Shown: piece after piece, positions 11,906 through 22,383 of the stretch | How positions within the stretch are numbered: position 1 is the first letter of the stretch | Layout: each line of letters opens with the position of its first letter | DNA from: Klebsormidium nitens | Taxonomy: Eukaryota > Streptophyta > Klebsormidiophyceae > Klebsormidiales > Klebsormidiaceae | Direction: 5' to 3' | Assembly: GCA_000708835.1 (NCBI GenBank) | Contig: DF236953.1 | Span: 174,523-238,522 of the forward strand | DNA: 64,000 bases | Translations under genes and position numbers: made by a program | The notes under the pieces: generated by a model | Told to the model about the DNA's origin: nothing | Database searches by the model: none | Seen by the model: only the letters and a program-made list of their open reading frames with translations

Positions 11906-13021
11906 GGGGGAAGCGATATTTCGAATGAAAACCGCTTTTTATGTACATAAATGATGCTCGTTGAATGCTGAGGACGCTCGCTAATGTAATGATTGCTTGA
12001 GTCTTTACATCATCAATTCATGGTAACGACGTCGTACAAGGACTTGTATGCATAGTTGATTGCCGTGTCTCGGATTGTCTGGCAGATGGAATGTGGATTC
12101 CACAGAAGTAAAGTCTAAGTACGTTGTCTACAAGAGATATGTTTGTGCTCTGAGCGGAGGAACGTTTCGACTCACGCCTCCTTTGATCGGCGCGGTGTGC
12201 ACACTGGCCTTTTGACTGCAGGGCGCAAAAGCCTACGCGGCGCTATCATACATTACTGCTAATTCATCACGATAGAAGAATGATCCAATCATCATCATCG
12301 TACGTTCCAATTGCGGCGGGCGGAAGCACAGTAGGCACAAGGTCAGATTAATTCAAGGATCTGGCATGTCGACTATGTATACTTGATTGCGCTGCGGATT
12401 ACGCACACGCGGCATGCTAATATTGCATCATGCACGACCGGATTGCGTGGCCGGCATGTTATTTCTGCCTCGCGGCGATCATTTGAAGCTGCGCCGCCGC
12501 GCGCGCGCATGCATGGCGGCCGATTGCATCATTCACGACACAATCAGCATGCGCAGGGCTGCCAGTTCTGGCATGATATTTGCGTCTCGATAAATTGACT
12601 CAATTAGCGATTTTACCAATGATTGGCTCACCATGAGCACATGGCATGGCTCAGTGACACAGTGTATAACACATTCTAGCTGTGCTGCGTACTCGACGAA
12701 CATAATATGGATACGCTTCAAGCAATCGCTTTGCTTTCAGAACCGTACAATGTTGACTTTGCCTAATTGACCCAACTGTGAACAACTCAACCGTTTATGC
12801 AGTGATCAATCCCAACCAATCCCAACTGATGTCGACTTATTCCTCTGATTTCGGTGTCCACCCTGCATTGAAAGTGCGTCTATAGGTTTGAATTCAGTGA
12901 CTCGTCTTTTTGACGACTGATCGCTCAAATCAGTAATGTCAGTCAATGCCGCTAGCTTTTTCAAACAATCTTCAGCTTTATTTGACAATCAGGCTTTATA
13001 CTAAACACTTACAAGTCAAGG
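11906..13021. other. Convergent intergenic region between the YjbQ-type and MDR genes
   Basis: Contains the two 3' flanks. Near 12400-12600 there is purine/pyrimidine-alternating sequence with repeated gcatgc and a cgcgcgcgcatgcatg run. No gene, RNA or clear repeat is recognised. Confidence 0.5.
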
Positions 13022-14539
13022 TCAGATGGTCACTACCACTTTACCTCGAACATGCCCCTCTTCTAGGTACTTGAGAGCAGCTGGGACCTGGTCGAATGTG
13101 TAGCTCTTCTCGATGGGAGACACAAACTTCTCAGCCTCAATGAGGTCTTTCAAGTCGTTGAGGTACTTGCTGGATGCCAAGTTGATGATTATGGCAATCC
13201 TTCGGCGGTTGAACGGATTCAACTTAGCCATGAGATGGTCCCACGTTTTCCCTATCCAGACCCCCCTTCCGAGACCCCCAGCTCCAACGTAGATGCCTTT
13301 TGGAGTCAAGACTTGACAGCAGGCTGCAATGGGGTGCGTTGTCACGATGTCCATGACCACATCGTACTTCTTGTCAGACTTGGTGAAGTCCTCAACGGTA
13401 TAGTCAATCGCATGGTCGGCTCCCAGTGACTGAACAAGCTCCAAGTTTTTTGTGCTGCACACGGCAGTGACCTCCGCTCCCATTGCTTTGGCAATCTGCA
13501 CCGCGGCCGTTCCAACGCCTCCCGAGGCGCCGTTGATGAGAACTTTTTGACCAGGAAGCACCTTTGCAGTGTCACGGATCCCTTGGAGGGCAGTTGGGGC
13601 AGAGACGGGGACAGCTGCTGCTTGTTCAAACGTCATGTTGGAAGGCTTTGTGCACAGAAGCTTCTCGGGGACGCAGACATACCTGTGAGAGGAGGACTTG
13701 TATTAGTGTTCGCCGACCCATATTTGAGAAAACGGGTTTCTAATTGTTTCATGGCTTGGGGCTACAGAGTTATGGGAAAACTACAAAAGTTGCTGCCTTC
13801 CTTCCCTTCTTGTAGCAATTGACAGGTCAGCCCCATTTGTACAGGCAATTGCCAATTCTGCCTGTCCAAAGGAAAGTGTAAAATGCAGAGGTATCTTGTT
13901 GTTTTGGCTGAGACAATGGAAGTCTTCCCTTTGATGCCAAGTCAGAGAAGGAAAGCATCCAGATCGTTGCCCACTTGAGATAGCCCAACTCAGGAGGTAA
14001 AGAGTCCAAAGACTGCATAGTACTTGCCCAGTATATTACTGACCATTCGTTTGAAACTATGTTCTTTGTGCTTCCGAGTGCTGAAGTAAGAGACATGTCC
14101 CCAGGTGTTCAATTCTGTGACACGCTACAGCCAGTGATGAAGAAGGATCTAAGATGCGCAATGCCAACCGTAAAGTAGAAGAAAGTGAAGTTCTTTCAAT
14201 TGTTTTGGATTCTTACTCTCCAAATGCCCCCAGCAGACTGACGTCATTCTCTGCAAACACCTCGTCCCCCTTGCGGAACAACGTCACCGTCTTCCCAGCC
14301 GCCTCAACCACTCCCGACAGAGCGCCCCCCAGAACAATGCCCGCTTTGGGCTTTCTTACCCCCAACATGAGCCGGACAAGGTACGGGTCGCCCCTCATAA
14401 GGTGCCAGTCAGCAGCATTGAGGCCTGCCGCGCGGACCCGTATCAGAACTTGGTCATCTTTTGGGATGGGCTTTTCAATCTCTCTGAGCTCAAGGGCGTC
14501 GTCGGGGGCTCCATACTGCTTCAGAACGTAGGCTTTCAT
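13022..14539 (-). CDS. Zinc-free MDR oxidoreductase (quinone oxidoreductase-like), 2 exons
   Basis: Medium-chain dehydrogenase/reductase that probably reduces quinones or enones with NADPH. Minus-strand exons 14539-14217 and 13682-13022, joined at a phase-2 GT..AG intron, give 327 residues, the usual length. The GroES-like half shows AYVLKQYGAPDDALELREIE, VRAAGLNAADWHLMRGDPYL, and a KGDEVFAEND element. The Rossmann half has the nucleotide-binding NGASGGVGTAAVQIAKAMGA near residues 158-177 and ends EEGHVRGKVVVTI. The catalytic and structural zinc cysteines of alcohol dehydrogenases are absent, which puts it in the zinc-independent quinone oxidoreductase class. The start at 14539 gives the family-typical MKAYVLKQYG. 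It resembles bacterial NAD(P)-dependent 'alcohol dehydrogenases' and plant plastid-envelope quinone oxidoreductase homologs; the exact substrate cannot be told. It diverges from the PotD-like gene 558 bases away. Confidence 0.92.
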
Positions 14540-15097
14540 TCTGCTCGGTGACTGGCGTAACGGGTGAGCAATTCAGCAATTGGAGGGCAGAATTGATTTG
14601 TATCTGCTGGTTGTTTTCAAAAGCCTTTTGACAAAGCGACCGCCCTTTTACTCTGTTGACATTAATTGCAATGTGGCCGAGCCCGATGCTGTAGAATCTA
14701 GAAGGCTTGCACAACAATGGCTGCCTCATTCGGTCCCTCAAGCAGCTGGACGTCAATGTATGTCATTGACATCGTACCTTCTTGATGTCAACACGCTATG
14801 AACAGAGGATTCAATCTCTCTTTGCAGCTGACGTAGGGGGAGGGGGATGAGAGAACCAGCTGTTAACGTAAGGCCCTTTCAACGCTTGCGCTGGGCTTTT
14901 AGGGTTCGAGAAGCTAGGGTTTTACTTGTGGCGCTGGTGCGGCGTTACGGTTGTCGACCAAAGGTTCCGCCGGAATGCCGCTTGTCTGCTCTCCTTGCGC
15001 AGCCTCAGCCTCAGGCTCAGGAGAAGCCGTGCGTGGTGTAGGCTTATAGCAGTTGTGCTGCAGCAGACATCCGATTCGCGCAGAAGGGCCCTGCGCC
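14540..15097. other. Divergent 558-base region between the MDR and PotD-like genes
   Basis: Compact head-to-head spacer that must carry both promoters. It becomes GC-rich near the + strand ATG. No convincing TATA box is seen, and short open frames here look like 5' UTR. Confidence 0.45.
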
Positions 15098-18000
15098 ATG
15101 GCGTGTTCAAAGCTCCAATCAGCAACTGAGCTGCTTGATTTCTCTGCATTCTCGAGCTCCCGAAGGTCGGGCAATGCACGTACTCAGGCGCCAGTTGAGC
15201 TTATCGGCAAGTCTGCTCAACGACGGCGGTGCGACGGAGCATTTTCAGCACACGAAAGCGGCAACAGATCGTTGGACCAATGCAGAGTCGGTTGGGGAAG
15301 AAAGAGGAGGACAAGAATCAGGAGCAGTAACGCAAGGGAATCTTTGACCCCTGAGGAGCACAATCAAGAGCCCTTCGAGCAGAGGGCCGCTAGCAAAAAC
15401 GCAGGAAATGAATGGGCTAAGTGGCCAGGATGGACCGGCCTTGAAGATGCATTCGTGGACCGTGTGCATATCATCCTTTCTCAGCTAGAGTTGAGGTTTC
15501 GATTGTTGTTGAAGACCTTCGCCTACTCACTGCTAGCAGCCGCAGTCGCTCTCTTCATCAGCACAGGAACGGCAAGGGCCGCCGGGAGAAGTCAAGCCCC
15601 GCTGCCGCCTTCTTCTACTGTTGCACAGCAATCCTCTATTTTACCACCAGCACAGAGCAAAGAAAGCGACGCACCGATAGACTGGGGCCGATCGCTACCT
15701 GATGAGGAGGACTGGCCTCTGGAGGAGAGGGAGGGCCTTCAGAGCGACTTGCTCGAGCATGACGTTCGGGACAGTCAGATAGACAAAGCATTTGAAACTG
15801 CGGAAACCAGCGACTCAGACGAAGACTGGTCGGAAGCTGGCAATACAAAGGGGAGTCAAATGGGAAACAGTGGTTCAGGAGTACAAGGCAATGGGGCTGC
15901 AGGTGCGGAAATCTGTTTTCTCTGTAACATTGAAGTTTCTCCTCGAAAAGGGCGTACTAACACCCAAGAAAAGCGAAGAGAAAACGCTCGGCTCATGGGG
16001 CCCAAGTCTCAGGACAAGAAATAGAAAACTATCTGTCCCCAAGCTTTCACTCCCAAGAAGTATCGATGCTAGTAAAGATTGACTTATAAAAGATTTGACT
16101 AACAAGAGATTGACCAATAACCAGCCCTTCTTTTGGCTTCATTCAGCCGTTCCACCAGGTGCGTCTATGGAGTCGATCAAGTACAATTGAGCGTCCCTTA
16201 TGTGCAGGTTCAGAGACGGGGCACCACTGGGATGGGGACCTGTCCGCTTATGATAGGCAGCTGAAGGAGATCAAAGCGGAGGCGGAGAGGACAAAAAAGA
16301 CGAGGGCGCGTGTGGTGCCCTGGCAGCTCCGAATTGCGGCGGTCCGTGATAGCCACCCAGTCGAGTGGGTCAAGATGTTTTCGCTTACGCAGGGGAAGCA
16401 CGTCGTGCTCACACGGAAAGTGATCGCAAATCATGCTGATCTGCTGAAGAAGGTGGGTTCTCAATGGTCTCTCGTAGTGCATAATGAGATGACAGTCGTC
16501 AATCTTTTGCGCTGCTTGTTCTAACCTTCTTTTCTGTCAGGTTGTACCTTGTTTGCATCCTTCTCACTCTTTTCGTTTGTCTTGCTTTTCGTTCTCTCTC
16601 TCCCTCTTTTCCGTTTTGTCGGTCAAAGAGGTCAATGCTAAAGATGCCGAGGATCACTGGCTTGAGCTCTAGTAAAGAAAGTGCTTGACTCACAAAAATC
16701 GCAACCGGATGCATGGGTCTTTTTCCTTCTCTCTGGTGTATTGACGGACGTTCTGACCCTCATAATCCAGACTCTCAAACCTGCTTCGACCTTACGCGCC
16801 TGATCTTCGTGCAGCTCGCGAAAGAGAAGGCTGCCAAGAAGCCCACCAAGGGTGGGTTGCTGTCCCACGAGATAGTGTCAGTCGGGGGCGCCTGGCTGAA
16901 GCCTGCCGTGCAGCAAGGCCTCTTGACACCACTCCCGTTCGCCCAGCAGTCGGAGTGGTGGGAGAGGCTAGGCCCGAAATGGAGGCGCTTCGTGACCCGA
17001 AATGCTGATGGTGAGACTCACTGCCTCGTTTCTGTTCACATTTCCTTCAATGCTAGTTGGCCTTTCATTAATGGCAAGATTCCAGAAAGTACGAACGCTC
17101 TGCCGTCCTAAACCTGGCCCTGGGGTCCTCTCCATGAATCTGCAAAGCTGGAACGAAACTCCAGTCCGTGACTCGCTCACGGATCCATTGTTTCTTCTGC
17201 AAGCTGGCTCGAGCAATCACCCGTGGGGTTGAACTTGGCGTTTCTGTGCACTCGTCTCGATCTCATGTTGACCAAGGGCCATGTTGACTAAGGAGGGCGC
17301 CCGGGGGACGGGTAGGGTTAGTTTGGGGGTTAGGGTGGGTACGGGTGCGGAGCGTGTCAATTGTAGGTTTAGGTTTTTGATTTGCTTTTGTCCCCGCGCA
17401 CTGTCCTTAGTCAACATGCTCTTAGTCAACATGAAATCCAGAAGATTTTTCTATGCCGCGTAAGTCCGTTGTCCGTTCTTAATAGAAACGCTTCAGCTTC
17501 CAGCGCATCGTTTGAACAAGTCGGGCATGTTGTGTGCAGGGGACCTGGACAGCAAAGGTAGCGTGTACGCAGTACCCTATCGTTTTGGCCAGATAGTTGT
17601 TGCATACCGAGCAGATATGGTGAGGTCCCCACACTACTCTATGTTCCTCATTCTGAACCCTCGCCCGTGAACAGCACAGATTCTGAGCTTCGTAAGCGGA
17701 TGTAAGACAACATTTGTCCTCGACAGACCTGGAACAGATGTGGCCGGATAACTGGTTAACCAACCTTTGCTACTAAAGAAGTCACTTTCGGTAAAGAAGC
17801 CGCCTCGCCTGTGATGATCGATCGTCGCCTCTGTAAGCCGATTGGGGTGCTGAAGGAGCAGTTTCCGTGTCGAGCTTGCAGATAGATGTAATTGGCGGGC
17901 CTATCGAGGATTGGGGCGACCTCTTCCGCCCCCAGCTCAAGGGACAGGTCGCCATGCTGGGGGCTCCGCAAGAGGTGAGACCCGGAGCAAGAAGCATTGA

Positions 18001-20082
18001 TTTGAAAAGCTTCCGAACGAGGCCAGTCAATGTCGTGGGTGAGGAGAATTTTTGGGGAAGCTTTTTGTCGAAATGCTGCCGGCCCCTACCGAATGTTGTC
18101 CGTGTTGGTGTTCGAACCTAAGGAGATACATCTATGTCGCTTCTCGGGTCATAGAAACTGGACTCTACGGGCATGGGCATTTGAGGACTTCTGGACGTCT
18201 TGTAGTCTCCTGCAGACCGCCACAGAAGAAGGTGTGACCAGTCTGGGCCACACAACTTGATCAGGCCCGATCAGTCATTTATTGATTCGCCGTTGCAGAA
18301 CCTGTGTACCTGGTGAAGCAGAGCATCATTTTCAGATTGAAAGTACTGGACATCTGGAAAGAGGGTTGACGCATAGGCACTGGATTTAAAGCACTTGACG
18401 AAAGGGCGGAAATGGACGAAGAATCGAACAATTGGAGTAACCTTTACATCTCCGACGCTTGTTGTCTGTTTCCCGGACAGAGCCCTTGATATGCTACTTT
18501 TTTGCTCAGTCTTAAGTATGTTCAAATATTGGTCCTTGCAGGTGGTAGGAATTGTGCTCAAGTCCCTCGGCGCCTCGGCAAACGCGCGCAACTTCGATCG
18601 AGATGTCCCGGGGGGGCGGCAAGCATTAGTAGAACGCTACATACAGTTGCGAAAGCAGGTGAGGCAGCGGGTTGATGTGTGGGCCCCATTGGGAACTTTA
18701 CCGGGGACGTCGGAGTGAATCGGCCGTGCTTTGCATCTGCACTGTCCCGGATTTTTGGTGCGGTTACTGCAGGAAGCCGATTTTCTCCGGTGGAAGCTGT
18801 TGCTCATCTTAATGTAGAGATCAACTGAGACTAGGAAACCAAACCCGCTCGAGCACGGAAGCAAAATCAAAAATCTGCTTTGCAGCGTGAGATTGCTGAA
18901 TCCTGGGTTCTTGACATCGCTCTGACCTCTAATCTTCCTTCAGGTCCGCGTGTTTGGAGATGTTCAATTCGCGCCGGCGCTGCGTAACGGCGACGTCCTG
19001 GCAGCCGTCGGATGGGCCGAGAACTTCCTCCCTATTGCGGCACGCATGTCGGCCGTCAAAACGGTCACGCCTGCGTCCGGCACGCTCCTCTGGGCGGACT
19101 TCTGGGTGAGATCATACTCCTTTGCTGATCTCTCCATCGATAAGGACGGCTGACATTCTGGCCGATCGATTCTAGAGGGAATCGTGACACTTCGGATGCT
19201 AAGAAGCGGACAGAGATGGCCCTCACCAACGCGTTCTACTGGACAGATTGCTCCTGCTTCGCCCCATTTGTCCATTCCATACACGTACCCAGCCTCTCCG
19301 CAAGCTTTTCCGACGTGTGGCAGTGCACGTGCATACGTCTCCTTCAAAGGGCACTTACAGACTCGTCGCCGGAAGACCTCTGTTTTGCCCGACGCCTCAG
19401 TTGAACCAGTCCTAAAACAGCTTCGCTCTTTCGCTTGCAGGGGGTTCCCTCTGGCAGCGAGCTGACCCCTGTGAGCCAGCAGTGGCTCGACTATTGCCTC
19501 CAGCCCGACCGGGCCAAGGGCCTGGGGGCCGAGAAGCTGGGCCTCTCCCCGCTCATCCTCCCCCCCTTTCCGGAGTCGCCCGTCCCGGGCTTACCCCTAC
19601 AAGCCCAGCTAGCGTCAGCGAACGGAGGCGACTGGAGGATGGCGATTGCGAACCGGGACGACGGGGATGTGACGTCAGAGAGACGTCAGAGCGGCGCGGG
19701 GGCGAGCACCGGGCCGGCCGAGAGCAACGAGGGGAGGGCGAGGTTCAACGGGTTATACGCGCCTAGGATGGCGGTTAGTGCGCAAGTGTCGGGCGTCGGG
19801 AAGGGGCCATTTGAGAAAGGGGTTACTAGTGGGCAGTTGCCGAGGCTCGAGGTGTTGGATAGAAGCGAGCTGCTGGAGCCGTTGGATGAGCGAGGCCAAG
19901 CGGAGTTCCGCTGGCTGCTGGGCTTGGTGGAGGAAATGGAAACGGAAAGCTTGCAGGAGCGGGCGAAACGAAGGTGGGGAGAGGTCGTAGAGGTGGGAGG
20001 AGGTGTCAGGAATGCAGCACGGACGAAGGTGCAAGAATTGACGAACAGAATGCACGCGCTACGTGCAGCGTCGTCAAAGTGA
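15098..20082 (+). CDS. PotD-like polyamine-binding protein with bipartite thylakoid-lumen leader, 8 exons
   Basis: Exons 15098-15902, 16208-16452, 16815-17010, 17540-17619, 17882-17974, 18542-18658, 18944-19105, 19441-20082, in phase throughout, giving 779 residues. The protein belongs to the periplasmic spermidine/putrescine-binding family kept in plants (Arabidopsis At1g31410 type). Recognisable parts: HEIVSVGGAWLKPAVQQGLL, SVYAVPYRFGQIVVAYRADM, GPIEDWGDLFRPQLKGQVAM, LKSLGASANARNFDRDVPGG, QVRVFGDVQFAPALRNGDVL and ASGTLLWADFWGVPSG. Residues 1-137 look like a transit peptide; residues about 139-158 are hydrophobic and are followed by TARAAG, a lumenal cleavage-type AxA site. A long acidic, disordered linker precedes the binding domain, and the C-terminal 150 residues are poorly conserved. 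The ATG at 15098 (gcgccATGg) is preferred because upstream in-frame starts are non-ATG. The exon 1 end at 15902 and exon 3 start are the least certain joins. A small inverted-repeat element sits in intron 3. Confidence 0.85.
17264..17433. mobile_element. MITE-like 170-base element with G-rich, telomere-like core in PotD intron 3
   Basis: A perfect 15-base inverted pair, catgttgactaagga at 17280-17294 against 17404-17418, is nested inside an imperfect outer pair (17264-17276 against 17421-17433, 12 of 13 matching). Together they give terminal inverted repeats of about 30 bases. The core holds several G-runs with ttaggg-like spacing (17311-17345), capable of forming a G-quadruplex. There is no coding capacity and no obvious target-site duplication. 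Confidence 0.6.
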
Positions 20083-22250
20083 CTCTTTGGTTTCAGTGAG
20101 TCTGCACTCCGTTGAGATTGTGAGGGGTCTTTTCATTCCCATGACTGTAAACGTTTCACCTCTGCGTGTCTCCTTGAGCCTTTACATGTATTGGACCTCA
20201 GTGTCCGGTTCTTGATGCAATTTGGCTGGCATGTGCGTGCAAGGCCAATTAGCGCTTTATCATCGCTCCAAAAGCGGGCGCCCGCTGCTTAATAGCAACC
20301 AGCCGCCGCTGGGTTAGCATAAGTCGCGGGCCGATGTCGTTCAAGAGAAGGTTTGCCAAGTTCCACTGATTACTATATGCATGGCTCAATCAAAGTGGTC
20401 GCAGTGGTCTTGCGTACGCCACACTAATGTAGATTTGGCGATCCTTGAAACGTCGATCTCAACGTGTCTAGCTCTCGGACCTGTGTATCATTTCCAAAGT
20501 TCTGCTCATCATGAGTCGGTTAGCATGCGCCGAAGACTCGACGCATACAAGCAGACTCAGATGCGTGTGCATAACGTGGTGGGTGACGTGTGCATCATTG
20601 AATCTGACCACGTACTCGCATGCAGTCGGACAGCTGTGGGATTGACCTGCTCATGTACATGAGGACGTGACACCAAAGAATCTACTGACTGGACAGCTTG
20701 CGCAACGTTCGTTGTATGCCGGCCCACATCTCAGATGTATGATCTTGATGGTACGCGGAGCGAGGGTAAGGATATTAAATCTGCTTCTCGTTGGCGCCCC
20801 TAATGCTACAAGCCTGCCGGTGCGCCTGAATTGAGGAAGGTATTTGTTACTGGCAGGCTGAGGGCCCGTTCAATGATGGTCCCTCGGGGTTACTTTCTGA
20901 TCTTAGGCCTTGAGTATAAGTATCTTAGACCTTGAGTATAAGTATCGTAGTTCACGGACATCAAAGTACATCAGCGAAATCAGGGGATGCGAATCGAAGT
21001 CAATCAAGAAGAGAAAAATAGCCTGGATGTGGGGTGGTTGAGGCATAAGTCTCACGCTACACGCAGGTGAAGAGAAAGAGGGGCAGTGCACATAAGCAGA
21101 GGAAAGCAGGATAATATACTCCTTCCGGACCTGCTAGATCTGATTCATATCTGTTCTGCTCTATTAAGCGGTCATAAAGATGCGGCGATCTAGCCAGGAA
21201 GTGACAGCTACTTGTGGAAAAGCGTTACGTCCAAGTCGGTCCCTATCCTCCGTTTTGATGCATCCAACTTGTGAAACCAGAGAAATGCGAAGTCCAACTG
21301 ATCCCTAAGGGGCTTTTGACTTTTTGCCTCCTGTGAAGTACAGCGTGAAATTCCGACACGTTTCGACGACCTTCCAAAATTGCGGTAAAAGAACCGTTTT
21401 TTGCACACAAGGGATCTTCCTGTGTACTTTGTCCCATCGTCGATCTGTTTCCTGACGGGTGCTAGGTTATCACGAAGCGTCGATGTTCATGGCAATAGCC
21501 AATGGGATATCCAGATGTGATCCAATGAAAGCAGCGTATCCCAGGGCCTGTTCTTTAACCACTGGTTCTCAAGCAACTGTCTGAACCAGATCAAAAAATC
21601 ATCCGACAGTCGTGCAGTTCGATGCAAAACGAGGGCTATGTGAGCATGCCATGAGATAAACATCATAGCGAAGAAGGGACGGAGGTGCCCGCGCCCCTCG
21701 AGCGTGCCGGTTTGTTCCTCCAATAAACGCACAGGTGTGTCACCACGTGCTTCCTTTCCACATGTAAGAGGACCCATTCGACCTCTTGCTTTTCCCTCCT
21801 GACTGCCTCAAGGGGCTGAATGCTTCTTGCTCGAACCATCCTGTCGATCATTCCTCTGGAAGGCTTCTAGAATTTTAACTAGGAAACGACAAACGGACTC
21901 CAATGGGAACATCAATGCAGCGAATCAGAGCGGCTTCCAATGCAGGATGATGATGAGCACTTGCGATGACGAGGCGAGGGAGAAGCTTCACAAAGTGGGG
22001 TTGGTGCCGGATGCCTGGAACCAGCTCGTTGCTTAGCTGCTCAAAGTAGAACAGCTATCTTCAAGAACCTGCTTCTTACAAGATGCAAAGCTTTTGTGCG
22101 AGCTCCTGACTAACAAAGCTTGGCACATTTGACCTTTCTGACGTCCCTCACATCAGAGAACTACTCAGCAGGGCTTTGTTTCACCCCCAAAACAAAGAAG
22201 AAGGACCTTTTACTCGTGCTTAATTTAGCCGACAAACTTCCTGCCCCGGG
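20083..22250. other. Intergenic region between the PotD-like and MYB genes
   Basis: About 2.2 kb without a supportable gene. It holds the 3' flank of the PotD-like gene, a two-copy 22-base tandem repeat (20901-20944) and AT-rich promoter sequence for the MYB gene. Short frames around 21200-21780 lack coding character. Confidence 0.5.
20901..20944 (+). repeat. Two-copy 22-base tandem repeat
   Basis: Unit tcttaggccttgagtataag plus ta, repeated with one mismatch. It is intergenic and of no evident function. Confidence 0.8.
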
Positions 22251-22251
22251 C

Positions 22252-22259
22252 TATAAATA
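22252..22259 (+). promoter_or_regulatory. TATA box of the MYB gene
   Basis: A tataaata string lies in ggctataaatactg. A start site about 30 bases on would leave a 5' UTR of about 100 bases before the in-frame ATG at 22384. An ATG at 22295 in another frame would form a short upstream frame. Confidence 0.55.
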
Positions 22260-22383
22260 CTGCGCTAAGTGCTGAACTACAAAAACGGTGTCACATGTGT
22301 TCCAAAAGCTGACTTCCGCCGTTTTGCGGGCCAAGAGTCAGTCAAGGGAAGGGACAGAAGAAGATCAGGAGACCAACAGAAAC

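Noticed and set aside
17281..17400. Interstitial telomere remnant
   Set aside because: The G-tracts are irregular and bounded by inverted repeats, which fits a small element better than a fused telomere.
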